Shown: one piece after another, positions 33,835 through 45,760 of the stretch | Numbering within the stretch: position 1 is the first letter of the stretch | How the letters are laid out: every line of letters begins with the position of its first letter | Origin: Malachius bipustulatus | Taxonomy: Eukaryota > Arthropoda > Insecta > Coleoptera > Melyridae | Direction: 5' to 3' | DNA length: 64,000 nucleotides | Assembly (NCBI GenBank): GCA_910589415.1 | Contig: OU342638.1 | Coordinates: forward strand, 12,564,014 to 12,628,013 | The notes under the pieces: generated by a model | Told to the model about the DNA's origin: nothing | The model's database searches: none | Seen by the model: only the letters and a program-made list of their open reading frames with translations | Program-made: the position numbers and the translations under genes

Positions 33835-34905
33835 TAGAATGACGTTTTCGAACGCACCCCTGGATAACGATTGAAGTATGTTTCGGATGCAATATCAGAA
33901 TTGCTGTTACATACTTTGAATAAAGCATTCTAACAATATCATAATTTTCGTAGTTTTCATAAACCAAATTTGTGATTTTGAAAGTGAAACGAGCACTTTC
34001 TAACTCAAAAACTGCGTAAACTGGCTTTGACAGGAGTTGTCGCACCATTTTCTAAATGACATTCACGCCTACTAGGTAAATAGTTGAAACGAATTTCTAA
34101 GGTACCATGATAAATTAAGCTTATTTTGAAAAATGTAACTTTTCATAAATTTTTAACACACATGTTATATATCGTTGCAAAGAAAAAAAATACTCTATTT
34201 AATTAGTTCATGGCCCACTATGACTTCCATTTAAAAAAATACAACTTTATGTTATAACCCAAAAATGAGAAAAGATATTCAAAATCTGTTGAGGCCATTC
34301 CATTCTACTCAAAAAAGTGCCTGAAGAATGTGCAAATATCTTTTCTCTAACTTGAAAACCAAGAAAGATATCGACATTTATCGATATCGTAAAAAATCGT
34401 ATTTTTCATTATAGCTCGAAAACAAAAGAAGATAGCGAGTTCCGGTTTTCACCATTGACTTCCTCTCAGAAAAAGCGATCGAGAATGTGCCATCCATTTT
34501 TCCATAGCTCTTATAGTTACCGAGATCTCCTATAGAAACATCCAAATTTGCCCACCCTGTACATGGCACTTCTAGTCCAAAGTATTTCCATATTGGTCAT
34601 GAATTATTTTTCCTGTTATGTAATTCGTATTTTTCATTGAATAAGCGCCTAAAAATATAAAAGTTTATAATTTTGTCTAATAAATTAATGTTGATTCGGA
34701 AACAATAATTATTTTTAATAAATCAAACATATCGTGTTTGATTTATTATTATTATCGTATGGCTGATCAACTCGCTATACCTATCACAGTGAATATTTTG
34801 ATATTTCCAAGAGATTGCCGCGCAATTGTCACGCCGCTTTTACGCAAACGCATTATGGGAATATCCGTGACAGTCCATGCTGTAGCCTCTTGTAACAAGT
34901 TTACC
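33835..34905. repeat. right arm of the large degenerate inverted repeat
   Basis: Inverted partner of 20510-22175. The TACAGGGTGGGCAAATTTGG end lies at 34,542-34,561 on the minus strand, and the CAGTGAATATTTTGATATTT to GACAGTCCATGC block at 34,788-34,880. It lacks the 237-bp MITE of the left arm. Confidence 0.8.
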
Positions 34906-35091
34906 TTTAAGCTTTTTCTCTCTCCATTTCGTTCCAGACTTTCATCGAGAGCGTTTCGCTTTCGCGTTTCCAGCAATAATAAAGTGGATTGTTTCGTTTT
35001 TCGTTTCAAAGTCGAAGTTGAACAATAATTTTTTTAATTTTAATCGCAGCAAGTGTAGTACTATAGAGAAGGTGAGTTTTTATAATTTTTT
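34906..35091 (+). other. 5'UTR/first-exon-like module, copy 1
   Basis: The text TTTCGTTTCAAAGTCGAAGT, a T-run, then GAGAAGGTGAGTTTTTAT resembles the module at 50,880-51,210. The AG/GTGAGT is a good 5' splice site. No clear start codon context is present in this copy. The homology continues beyond a MITE to about 35,930. Confidence 0.45.
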
Positions 35092-35327
35092 TGGTAATCC
35101 TGTACAATGTGTCGCTAAATTTTACCCTACCATACCATATAAATAAAAATAAATGCGTCGTAAGTCAGGTCTTTGGTCAGGGCAGGGTTTTTTTTCCTTA
35201 AAATGGCCTTGAAATGAAAAAAAAACTACCCTGACCAAAGACCTGACTTACCGAACCGGAATTTGGAGGATTTATTTTTATTTATATGGTAGGGTAAAAT
35301 TTAGCGACAGATTGTACAGGATTACCA
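35092..35327. mobile_element. 236-bp palindromic MITE
   Basis: The left end TGGTAATCCTGTACAATGTG pairs with the right end CAGATTGTACAGGATTACCA, and a second inner pair AAGTCAGGTCTTTGGTCAGG / CCTGACCAAAGACCTGACTT completes an almost full-length hairpin. No coding capacity. Confidence 0.85.
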
Positions 35328-36071
35328 TTTTTTTTTTATTTGTTTATGTTTTGTGTTATTTAAGCAGATTAATAATAATTATTAGTTACCACCGGGGTTT
35401 AGTTACCTTAAAATGTGCAGGCTGCACTTTATTCTATTTCTCGCTGTTATAATAACTGATGGAGTGGACTTTTTTCTTTTAATTTTTTAATTATCCATCA
35501 TTTGCACTAATAATTACAGCTGGAGGGAACATCCAATTTCTTTTTCTTTTTTTTTTCTTTTATACGACTAAATATAGTAATTTTATAATATTTTAAGTGA
35601 AGGATTAGGTAGTCCGTATAGGTATAGTTACAAAATAATTATGACGTCATTACCGTCTTTCGTTGGCGTCTCACGTTGCCAAGTGAATACTTTTTTATAA
35701 ATTACTTATCCCATCCCATTACCGTAATTGCAGCGTAATCACTTTTTTAAATACTTTTGACAGCGGGGGTGGGTATGACAGTGCATGCAGCTATAATATA
35801 TGTAGTTTTAAGTAATATTTGCATATTAATAGGGTAGGTATAAGGACAACTGCCGCACGCCACTGTTCGATACCACAGCTTTTGCAACATCGGCTTCAAA
35901 TAAAAAATCTCTCGCGTCTACAACCGCTGGTAACTTATTAAAAAAAGTTCCTTCGAATAACATGAGCATTTGAAAATAATTTGTAATTCCTAAAAAAAAA
36001 ACGCTGTTTAGTTACGGGGTTCCCGCAAAAAGATTTTTTTTTCAAAATTCAAATAGAAACTATCAAATCTA
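35328..36071. repeat. dispersed-module copy 1, continued (matches 51.2-51.85 kb)
   Basis: AGGGAACATCC, ATTATGACGTCA, TTGCCAAGT, CCATTACCGTA, TTGCAGCGTAATCACTTTTT and GTAAGTAATATTTGCAT occur here and again in the same order at 51,290-51,840. After that this copy continues ACTGCCGCACGCCACTG, which reappears at about 63,295, beyond the 11.35-kb TIR unit. Non-coding. Confidence 0.65.
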
Positions 36072-37241
36072 TACAGGGTGTTAGGTAATTGAATGTCAAT
36101 ATTTAAGGGGATGATTTTTGGGTTCATTTTAAGAAGAAAACTTCATAAGAACGTATGTTCTAAAAGTCTTAACTTTTGATATACAGAGTGGTAAAGTTTT
36201 ATTAAAATAAATAATTTTTTCGTAATATCTGTAATACCGCTCCGGATATTTTAATGCAATTTTGTATACAGGTATTACGCATCAAGGGGCATTTTTTCAT
36301 GTACCACGTGTCATTTTATTTCCATTAGTGACGATGGTGCACGATCGGGCAGAATTTTACCGGCATACTTTAGCAGACATTGATGGTACGCCACTGATTT
36401 CTGTTCAAATAGAAATCATTTTTGGAATCCCCATTCATTTCCAAGCAAATTTGATTACTTTTACATCCGCGGCTCCTAAGTTTCATCAATTTTTTCGGGA
36501 CCGAGGAGCGAAATAGGGGTGCTGGGTGGGTAAGAAGCTAAAAACAGCCAGGGCAAACTAATATCAAGGTCACCACTAAGGCCTCTTTGGCACTACGGTC
36601 GAATTTCTATTTTATTTCACTTTCAGGGCAAGGAATATCTTCGAGAATAACGGTAGCACGCTTTTTATTTTCAAATTTGCATTTATTTTGCATTTATACT
36701 CCAAAAATACGCGACATCGCTCGCTATTATATTCCGACTACGTTTGCATGCCGCGTATGTTGCGTCTGTTACCAGACCGGCTCTGGTGTTGTTTACGCGT
36801 TTCCGCCGTCCTCTTGACACTCTGACCTTGCATGTTTATTATGATATTCACTGTTCTAAACAGGCCCGCACTCAGGAAGACCTTCTTTTGATGCCGTTTT
36901 GTTCGCTTATCTTTCATTTCCCCAGCAAATGAATACCTTCCTGGTGTTACTATAGGTATGTTCTCCACCCCTATATAGGTGCCATAGTGAAACTGTAGGA
37001 GCCGCAGATGTAAATAATGACCCTTATTTTTTTCAGTCCCATGCACGGTTTTCGCCTAAAAAAATAAAATCTGAAATGTGGTACATGAAAAACTGCCTCT
37101 TGATGAGTAATACCTGTCTATTAAATTTCATTAAAATATCCAGAGCGGTATTACAGATATTATGAATTATGAAAAATTATTGATTTTTAAAAACTTTACC
37201 ACCCTGTATTTCAAAAGTTAGGACTTTTAGGACATACGTTC
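36072..37241. mobile_element. TACAGGGTGTTA-ended foldback element, copy 1 (right end missing)
   Basis: Starts TACAGGGTGTTAGGTAATTG at 36072. The right arm, inverted, ends at 37241 in GGACATACGTTC, where an LTR-like sequence begins. Shared internal blocks (GTAATACCGCTC..., ATTTTTTCATGTACCAC) recur in copies at 41.8-42.3 and 58.2-59.3 kb. A second TIR element is nested at 36.46-37.01 kb. Confidence 0.75.
36460..37013. mobile_element. nested TIR element, TTTACATCCGCGGCTCCTAA ends
   Basis: The left end TTTACATCCGCGGCTCCTAA and the right end TAGGAGCCGCAGATGTAAA are inverted copies. The insert interrupts the flanking foldback element exactly where that repeat is continuous in its copy at 58.9 kb. 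A partial related copy in inverted orientation is at about 50,113-50,320. No ORF of note. Confidence 0.65.
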
Positions 37242-37958
37242 TGTTAGAAACGATTAAGAATAACAAGAGAAAAATAAATAAAAGATGAGAGACTAAGCTC
37301 AAAAGACTTTATTTAAAGTTGGTAGACAAGTAGGCAAGTAGGTACTCCACGTATTGCAAATATTCGGTATTCCACGGCGCGACCGCTCGCTGCTGCTGCT
37401 GTTGCTCGAGTCCCCGCATCGCCCGCCTTCACCGGCCACCTCGGTCACGGCAAGTACTGCGGGGAAGCCCAGTGTCGACAGATGATGCAATCAGTTGCAA
37501 TTCCCAGCGATGCTAACATTCGGCCTCTCCTGACAGTAACGAGTGACCTCACTCGCATCGAGACCGGAAATTAAGAAATTAAAATTAGGTACTTCAAACT
37601 CAACAACATTCCAAAGGAGACTTTTATAGTGTCGATATTAAAATTCCACAGCGATCTCATACCAGCCCGGCGAGTGTTCACCTACAGCTGAAATTAATTC
37701 AACTTGGCCAAGTTCAATCAAAATTAATATTACACACAAATATTTTCCTATAACCAAGGTCAAAATAATAAATTAAATAAACTATCAATAAAAGCGTAAA
37801 ATAAAATCATGTTTCTATGAACTTTTCTTATCTACCTTAAACTAATGGCCACCAAGTATATTATCAATGCAATGCCCATATACTCTCAGTGACCCCAGGA
37901 TAAGATGACAACCCCTCACTGCAGTGACGGTCTCCAGGACTTACGACCTACCGTCACA
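37242..37958 (-). repeat. probable 3' LTR of the second gypsy element
   Basis: The block begins TGTTAGAAACGATTAAG and I place the other end at CCGTCACA, giving TG...CA ends and about 717 bases, just beyond the integrase C terminus. No partner LTR is found at the other side, which is truncated, so the borders are inferred. Confidence 0.45.
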
Positions 37959-38039
37959 TCAACAGCGGGACCAGTCCAACCGGGACTCATCTCAACCTGT
38001 CCAGGGAATGCCTTATCAACCATCCCCTAATACAACCCA

Positions 38040-39786
38040 CTATTCATAGTGGATCCACGGCCTCATATTCTCGACTCCGGCCACTCCCTTATACTTGAGC
38101 CGAGAACGATGATTGCCCGGGATGTCTGATACTTCGTATCGGTCATTACCCAACGATTTGGTGACTCGAAAGGGTCCACGCCATTTTGGCAAGAGTTTCC
38201 TGCTGCCACCTGTAGCCGGTGTACTGGTGATACGAATTAGAACCAAGTCACCTTCGTTGTAGGGGTGTGCTTTACTCCTCCTTAAATCGAATCGCCGTTT
38301 CTGTTCTACCTGGTACTGGGAATTGTGTCCCTCGATACAAGCACGAACCTCAGTTACATCTACAACATCCAAATCATTACATGCCATTTGCCCTTGAGTT
38401 ACCACGCAATAGCCCATCAGCGCCTCACTCGGCGTCACACCGATGGCTTTATTAATTGTTCCGTTTAGACCCAGCTGAATATTACAGATATTTTCGTCCC
38501 ACCTGTTATCGGTTGTTTTCGCCCCCATGGTCGCCAAAGAATCCAAAATGGTGTCCTATTATATCTTTCTACTTGCCCGTTTCCGCGAGGAAGAGCAACC
38601 GCATTCAAATAATGTTTAGTCCCAATGGATTGACAGAAATTCTGAAATTCCTGACTAGTGAAAGCTCTGCCCTATCACTAATGATTCTATTGGGGACACC
38701 AAAAACCTTGATCATATCTTTCAATGCCTTAATACTTAATTTTGTTGTAGCACTCTTCAGAGCATAAATTAAACAGAATTTTGTAAAGGCGCATACTACC
38801 ACAAAAACTTGAGTGTTACCACTTTTGGTTTTAATAAATGGGCCAAGGTGGTCTATGTGTATGGTATGGAACGGCTTGGGGACTTTTGGAATTGGATGTA
38901 AATACCCGGGAGGTTTCCCTGAAGATGACTTAAAATATATACAACTTAAACAATTTCGTACATACTTTTTTATAAAACGTCTCATATGTTGAAAGTGAAA
39001 CCCATATTTACTTGACACCAACTCGTAAGTCTTGTCATAAGCGAAATGACCAACATCATCATGAGCCATCCTCAAGATCTGGAATCTGGCCGGCCCTGGT
39101 AGCACCCATCTCAACCCTCGGCTAGTAATTTTATATACTTTTCCCTCCTTGAGTGCATAATTATGAAAAATTTCTTTGTTATTTTGTGGACAATTACCTT
39201 CCAAAACATCCCTTATTTTTTTTATTCCCTTATCGTGCTGTTGGGCAGCAAGCAACCAATTCTCTTCTGAGATAACAGTGACAAACACTCCCTTGCTTTC
39301 TCTAACAGGGTTTCTGCTCAATGCATCAACGTGCTGCATCTGCTTACCAGGCCTATGAATCATCTGACACCTATACTCGGTCAATGCCAACACCCAACGT
39401 CCAATGCGAGCATTTACTTCCTTTTTTGAAAATGTATTTCTGACTGCGGCACAGTCAGTTACTATTGTGAAAAATTTCCCTAAAAGGTATTGTCTGAACC
39501 GCTTGACAGAGGATATGATCGCAAGAGCTTCCAACTCGTAAGAGTGATATTTTTGTTCCTCGGTCGTAGTTTGTCTACTGAAGTAGGACACCACTTTTTC
39601 TGAGTTGCCATGGACCTGCACCAATATTCCCGCCAGACCCCACCGACTGGCGTCGGTGTATAATTTAGTTTCCAAGCCTGGGTCATAGAGCGTCAACACC
39701 GGTGCACGCACCAAACCATCCTTTAATTCATGGAAGGCTTTTTCTTGTTTACCTTCCCACGTCCAAGGGGTATCTTTGTGTAGCAA
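38040..39786 (-). pseudogene. second gypsy: RNase H and integrase, frameshifted
   Basis: RNase H is visible as YTDASRWGLAGILV, YELEALAIISSVKRF and HVDALSRNPV. Integrase follows with HDDVGHFAYDKT and NCLSC zinc ligands, IDHLGPF and ISDRAE catalytic Asp regions, and a Glu in GNGQVERYNR that lies in a different frame near 38,560. The C-terminal tail (38040-38546) has GDLVLIRITS and LPKWRGPFRV. Frameshifts near 38,560-38,610 separate the two integrase parts. The protein is not similar in detail to the intact gypsy at 26-31 kb, so it is a different lineage. Confidence 0.88.
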
Positions 39787-41230
39787 CTAAGAGACTTAGC
39801 CTTAGCGGCATAATTTAAGACGAACTTACGAAAATATCCCGTCAGTCCCAAATATTGGCGTAATTCATGAAAATTATTTGTTGGTTTTGGAAACTGTACC
39901 ACAGCCTTAATTTTATTCTGACTAGGGCGAACCACTGAATCACTTATTTCGTAGCCAAGGTATTCTATTTTGGTTTGTAGGAAGTAGCATTTTTTTAAAT
40001 TTAAAGTTAACCCATTGACCTTGAATATGTCCAACACTTCACGCAAAATATTCAAAGATTCGTTAATTGTATGACTGGGTATCAGCACATCGTCGAGTCG
40101 AGATACACTAATACTTTACTGAATCTAAGTTTCCCTAAAGCTACTGTATTCAGCATGCGCTGAAAGGCAGCCGGCGCATTCATTAAACCAAAGGGGCAAC
40201 GTAAAAATTCATAGTGCCCGTCCTGAGTGATAAATGCAGTCTTGGAGATGGATTCAGCAGCAACTGGAATATGATAATAACCAGAGAACAGGTCAAGGCT
40301 TGTAAAATACTTAAATCCCGCGAGGCGCCTCAACTGTTCTTCAATTAAGGGAAGGGGGTATTTGTCAGGTACTGTAATTTTGTTTAAAGCGCGATAATCG
40401 ACGCACAGTCGCTTTTCCCCGTTTTTCTTTGCGACCAAAAGACCGGTGCTAGCATAGAGAGAACGCGACTCCCGAATTATTCCGGTTTTTAGCAAATCAT
40501 CAACGATTTCCCTAATTTGTTCCCTCTCTAAATCAGAGAATTGGTGAGGTCTATGGGCAATCGTCTGATTAGTCGTTAGCTTTATTTCCATATCGGTTTC
40601 TGGGGTATTACCAACCTCAGACAGATTCCTCGCCGTACATCTGGGGTATTGTTTTAAAAGATTCACGAGTGCTTGAGTAGCTTCTGGCTCATAAACCCCT
40701 ACATTTATGTTCACTTGCTCTAGTTTATCCTGGGTAATAAATTCAGATTTACCAGTTCCGTCAGTAAATAATAATTGAGCGCCACTTTTATTATAATCGA
40801 CATCAAACAACTCAGTAAAATTCTGGCCTATTAATACCTCAACCCCCATTACGCAATGATCGATGACATAGAATTCAATATTTCTCATTACTCCATCAAT
40901 ACTAGTTTCAGCTTGACAGAAAAATTTCGGTGAAATTTTGGAGCCTGCAGGAGTTGTTAAAGCAATTGGTCGTTCAATTAAAGTCAACTTCAGAGATAAA
41001 TTCGCAGCAGCATGTTTAGTAATTAATGAGCATTCGCTTCCAAAGTCAACAAAACATTTTATTTCTTGTCTGTTTATAATTATGGTTTTGAAAAACTTTT
41101 CATTTGATCCTTGACCTACAAAGTTTATATTATATTCTATGGCCCTAACTTGTCTCTTCCTATTTGGGCATGATTTCCGGAAGTACCCTGGTAATTTACA
41201 AACTTCGGGTATCGAATTTACTTGTTCTTG
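39723..41230 (-). pseudogene. second gypsy: protease and reverse transcriptase, frameshifted
   Basis: A half zinc knuckle (VCKLPGYFRKSC) near 41,180 precedes a protease-like CFVDFGSECSLIT in which the usual D-T/S-G reads D-F-G. RT follows with LYASTGLLVAKKNGEKR, DYRALNKI, DLFSGYYHIPV and CPFGLMNAPAAFQR. The catalytic YxDD codons are broken by a 5-base tandem duplication (40092-40101), so the rest of RT (SLNILREVLDIF, EYLGYEIS, YLGLTGYFRKF) lies in another frame. The element cannot make active polymerase. Confidence 0.88.
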
Positions 41231-41460
41231 TTCGTTGTATTTCAGTTGGCTTTGAAGTGGTTGAACGAGAATAATTTCTTTTTACGTCCTCACTAACACT
41301 TACCAAGGTCGCTGCGGTAGAAGATTCGTGATGAGAAGCCAGCTGTTTGTTCGTAGTTGTTTCGTCAAGTACCTTAAAATGGCCAGCTAATACGCTCGGA
41401 TCGGATATCCCAGCAGCCTATTCATAGTTTATTTAATAAGCTAACTTATCAAAAGTATAC

Positions 41461-41825
41461 TCATACAGGGGTCTGACCTAATTTTGGTACGCAATTAATT
41501 AATTGTTCCAACATATGATGTAAATTCCGTTTCGGAATTAAATTACGCATGAGCATTTCCTTCCATTTGGACCAAGTATAATTACGCGAAGGAAGTGCTC
41601 TATACCATATTTCAGCTGGGCCTCGTAATTTATTTAATGCTAAATGACAAATTGTCTTATCGTCCCATGAATAAATCTCGGAATATTCATCCACGGCATG
41701 CAACCAATCGGTAATATTCTGAGTTAAAGGGTCAAATTCTGCAATAATGTTATTGAGGAGAGAAGTGAAACCACTTACCACTTGTCTGTTTTCTCTCACC
41801 TCCCTGTGACGAATCACACGAATCA
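41461..41825 (-). pseudogene. second gypsy: truncated Gag
   Basis: About 116 residues of a gag capsid region: DWLHAVDEYSEIYSWDD, LALNKLRGPAEIWYRALP and WSKWKEMLMRNL, the retrotransposon gag pattern. The 5' end is replaced near 41,825 by a foldback repeat that supplies the first codons of the open frame, and the stop at 41,461 truncates the 3' end. Confidence 0.8.
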
Positions 41826-42285
41826 AGAGGCATTTTTTCATGTATGTACCACATTTCGTTTTATCTCCACTAGTCACATCTTGCAGAATTTTACCTATGC
41901 ATATTTTTATATATTTTTATTGTCATTTAACGACAATCTTGTGACCATGTAGGGAAACAGATTTTATTTTTTTAGGCGAAAACCGTGCATCGGACTGAAA
42001 AAAAATAGGTAATCAAATTTGTCTGGAAATGAATGGGGATTCCAAAAATGATTTCTATTTGAACAGAAATCAGTGGAGTACCATCAATGTCTGCTAAAAT
42101 ATGCCGGTAAAATTCTGCACGATGGTGTATATTACGAAAAAATGATTTATTTTAATGAAACTTTACCACCCTGTATCTCAAAAGTTAAGCTTCTTAGGAC
42201 ATGTGTTCTTATGAAGTTTTCTTCTTAAAATGGGCCCAAAAATCACCCCCTTAAATATTGATATTCAATTACATAACACCCTGTA
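41826..42285. mobile_element. TACAGGGTGTTA-ended foldback element, copy 2 (partial)
   Basis: Homologous to 58.74-59.29 kb; it ends TTCAATTACATAACACCCTGTA at 42285. The left part is lost at the gag junction. Confidence 0.7.
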
Positions 42286-44805
42286 TAGTGGCGTCTATGA
42301 GTCGGAAAACACCCAAATTTTTTCAGACGCAACGAAACCACTTTCTTCCCCCGTTTTCGAGAGTGCTGACCACGATGGCGTAGGGCAAATTTCTTTTTCG
42401 GGTTGCATTCACTCCCTATTGGCACAAAACCACCCCCTTTTTTAAAATCTCCGTTCTAATGCCCCCGGGTCGGAAAAAACACTTGCAACTCGCTTCTGGG
42501 GAAGCCTTGTACCTATCTAATGACAACTGCCAGTCACCCTACGCCCGCCCCCTTGGCCAAAAACCACCCTCCAAGGGGGTTGAAAAGGTATTATTTTTAT
42601 TAATCGGGCAACCTGCCTCATCCCCCCGTTTTCAAGGGTGCTGAACACGATGGTCACTACCTTAGACCTCTATCACCCCCCTAAATTGACAAAATCACCC
42701 TCCAATTAAAGGGGTTGGACTTTTTTACCGCGCGGGAATGTTGCAAATTTTATTTTGTATCATAATTTACCGTGCTTTCTATTGGGAAAAATATGGAGAA
42801 AACGTTTCTGCTACTCTTATGTCGGTAAATAATAATTTAAATTTACAAGATATATATTATATCATGTGTTTTTTTAATAGGGTTACAGTTTTGAATTTTT
42901 TTTTTTTTACTAGGGTATTTTGATGGTGATAAATCAAGGTAAACGTTTAATAAAACATTGTTAATATTTAATATGTATAATAATAAAATTATTGAACAAA
43001 TTTATGTACTCAGAAATAATAATATTGTTACGGATTTCCTAACCGTAGGCTCGACGGATAATTGGGAAACACAAATTTACTGTTTAGTTTATTTATTTAA
43101 TGTCCACAAGAATTTCAGATTAAAATGTTACAAATATCACTACTTCTTATACACAACAACTTTACTTGGTCTGTAACACTTTACTACTTTTCACTAGTCA
43201 CTTAGGAATACCGCATTGTCTATATCGCCACTAGTCGCTTAGTTCCTTCGTTTGTTCCTCGCACACTGCTAGACTAAAAACTGCACGAGTTCGCCTGCTT
43301 GCTGGCTATTTATAGGACATCCCTACCTCTGGAAGTAGCTTCTGGAGGGTTTGCTGACGGCTCGCTTCGAGTTCCCGAACAAATCCAAGAGAAAGATCTC
43401 GAGAATATTCCCTTCCTAGACCTTCGACTTTCAGACATACAAACATCCATTTCTGGAACTTCTCCACAGAATTTTCCATTCATTTCCCGTGGTTTTCAGC
43501 GAGATCATTCCGTCGGGGTATCAGGGATCCAGAAGTGTATAGGACGTCAGACTGTTGTTGGTCGCTTACCGGTGGGCCAACGCTTACCCGACTTGACCCC
43601 CCACCACGCGCCCCGGTCAGCACAGAACGCTGGGGGCCGTCGCCTGTCGATAACTCACTCATGGCTACCGTTGCTCTGTCCCGCCCACTTTCTAATACAG
43701 AATGCACCCTTTTATTTATTCGTAACAATACTATAATGATAATCTTTTAGTAAAGCTAGGAGAAAAACTACTGCAGCCATGATCTTTTACAAGTGAAATT
43801 ACATTGCTTATACTCTTCAAAATGATCATCACATTCTTACGTAAGAGTAACTGAAACGTTGTCTCCATATTTTTCCCAATAGAAAGCACGGTAAATTATG
43901 ATACAAAATAACATTTCCAACATTCACGATTAATAAAAAAAACAACCATTTCAACCCCCTTGGAGGGTGATGTTGTCAATTTAGAGGGAGAGAAATGCGT
44001 TATTTTGGCAGAGGTGCAATTTGAAGCCCGAGGGCTACAATGCACGAGGACAAAATAGCATCTCTCCCGAATGGTATGAATAGACTATTTTTTCCACGGT
44101 CTCATTAACTTAAGACACATATTTTGTCATTATGAAGTAAGTAGCACCAGAATTATTGTATTCGGATTTGAGCATTTATTTATTAGTACTCGTTGAGTTA
44201 TTGTCAGTCATAACTACGAAATAAACAATCCCTTGAGAGCATTATGCTCCCTTGGGAATAATCGACTACTCCTGTTTTAATTTTGATGTCAGAGAAACTG
44301 ATTTCTACTCCCGACCGTGGAAAAACACATTTCCAACCCCCTTGGAGGGTGTTTTCCTCCATTTGGAGGGATGAAAACGGGTGGTAGAGGTATAAAATGG
44401 TCACCATCGTGTATAGCATCCTCGAGAACGGGAGAATGCAGAAATATTCAGAATTATATGAAAAAAAAAACATTTTCAACCCCCTTGGAGGGTGGTTCTT
44501 GATCAAGGGGGTGGGCGTAGGATGACGGGGGCAGTTGTAATTAGATACAAGGCATCCCTAGAAGCGAGTTTCACGCGTTTCTTTCCGACCCGGGGGCATT
44601 AGAAGGGAGATTTTTAAAAAGGGGATGGTTTTTGGCCAACAGGGAGTGAACGCAACCTTAAATATTTTTTTATTAAAAAATACACTAAAACAAATTTACC
44701 CTACGCCATCGTGTTCAGCACCCTCGAAAACAGGGGGGAAAGTGGTTTCGTTGCGTCTGAAAAATTCGGAAATTTCGGGTTTTTTCCTACTCATAGACGC
44801 CACTA
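42286..44805. mobile_element. 2.5-kb TIR element with TA target, split by a solo LTR
   Basis: Ends TAGTGGCGTCTATGAGTCGG and CTACTCATAGACGCCACTA are inverted; TA at the junctions suggests a Tc1/mariner-like target. Arms contain inverted CAACCCCCTTGGAGGGTG units and GACCCGGGGGCATTAGAA-type blocks that pair across the element. No transposase remains. A solo LTR splits the centre. Confidence 0.75.
43026..43727 (-). repeat. solo LTR (about 702 bp) with TATA box
   Basis: Ends TGTTACGGATTTCC and TTATTCGTAACA give TG...CA with inverted TGTTACG/CGTAACA. The flanks ATAT and ATAC differ at one base of four. On the minus strand TATAAATAG near 43,307-43,315 is a good TATA box, with GCAGTTTTTAG about 30 bases on. 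No gag/pol nearby matches, so internal recombination probably removed the element. Confidence 0.65.
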
Positions 44806-45383
44806 ATATCTTTATATACTCGTATAATTACGACGTACCTACATACTGCGATGCTAATTTTTGAATGCACACCCTGTATAAACCAGTTAGAATAAATCGC
44901 GATAGCCATATGAAGTATATGATTTTAAAAAAATTCTATGATCTCCGAAAGTGTTTTCGATTTTCAAAGTGCGGTTGTGGTTTTGATTTTCTCGTTTTGG
45001 GAACGAAAAAAACGAAAATTTTTAATTCAACGGAACTTTGGACGGACATTTCTTTGGATCACGAGGTTTGTACCGAACGATACTTACCCTCTCCCCTCAA
45101 TTGACAAAATCGCGTTTCGCTGTAAAATGCAATAGAACGACGAGATCGATTAATTTTTGATAATATTGTTTCTTTGCATAAAAATTATGTCAAATATGAC
45201 AAGTCACTTGTAACTTCTGACAGACAGACCTTCACACATTGTCGGCCAACAACTATCAGAATAGCAGATTACTAACTTTAATAATTATATAATTGCTTCC
45301 TGAGAGTTTGGAGATCAAGTGTAAATATCTTGGTAAATAATATCTTGGGCATCTGAGATTAATAGAATAATAGATTAATCAAT
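44806..45383. other. unassigned DNA with a CACACCCTGTATA repeat end
   Basis: A repeat end (CACACCCTGTATAA) lies at about 44,868-44,881. Two overlapping short plus-strand frames lack domains. No gene called. Confidence 0.3.
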
Positions 45384-45586
45384 ATTATAAAGGTTTATTA
45401 GGCTAACGGGCAGATTTCTGTGCTCGTTTTTGAAGCGGGTATCGACGACAAATGACATTTATTACCATTTTTGTAATTACTTTCATGTCAAGAATAGATA
45501 AATTTAAAAAAAATTTACTTAGACTCGGTATCTTCTTAATAAATGGCCACAGAAATCTGCCCGTTAACTTAATGAGCCTTTATAAT
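45384..45586. mobile_element. ~200-bp MITE upstream of the nucleocapsid-like ORF
   Basis: ATTATAAAGG...CTAACGGGCAGATTTCTGTG on the left pairs with CACAGAAATCTGCCCGTTAA...CCTTTATAAT on the right. No coding capacity. Confidence 0.75.
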
Positions 45587-45593
45587 GCCCGCT

Positions 45594-45760
45594 GTAAGTA
45601 GTTATTAACTAATTTTAAGTTTAGTATACTTTAGTTTTAATTCCAGTATCCCTTTTTATTTTAATTATTAGCCTTACTTATGCAATTAGTTTACTACTCC
45701 TTAGTAATTAATTTTGTGTCATTAGTGATGGAAAAATTTAATTTGGTATTCCCATTTTAG
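45594..45760 (+). other. candidate intron in front of the nucleocapsid-like ORF
   Basis: GTAAGT at 45594 is a consensus 5' splice site and the pyrimidine-rich ATTCCCATTTTAG ending at 45760 is a good 3' site; the 167-base spacing is normal for insects. The frame of the ORF stays open up to 45761. No transcript data, so this is inference. Confidence 0.4.

Noticed and set aside
36262..37046. Several 62-102-codon ORFs on both strands
   Set aside because: They lie in foldback and nested TIR repeats that recur elsewhere with the frames broken.
43299..43736. 145-codon ORF
   Set aside because: It lies within the solo LTR, whose GC-richer sequence leaves chance open frames in several phases.
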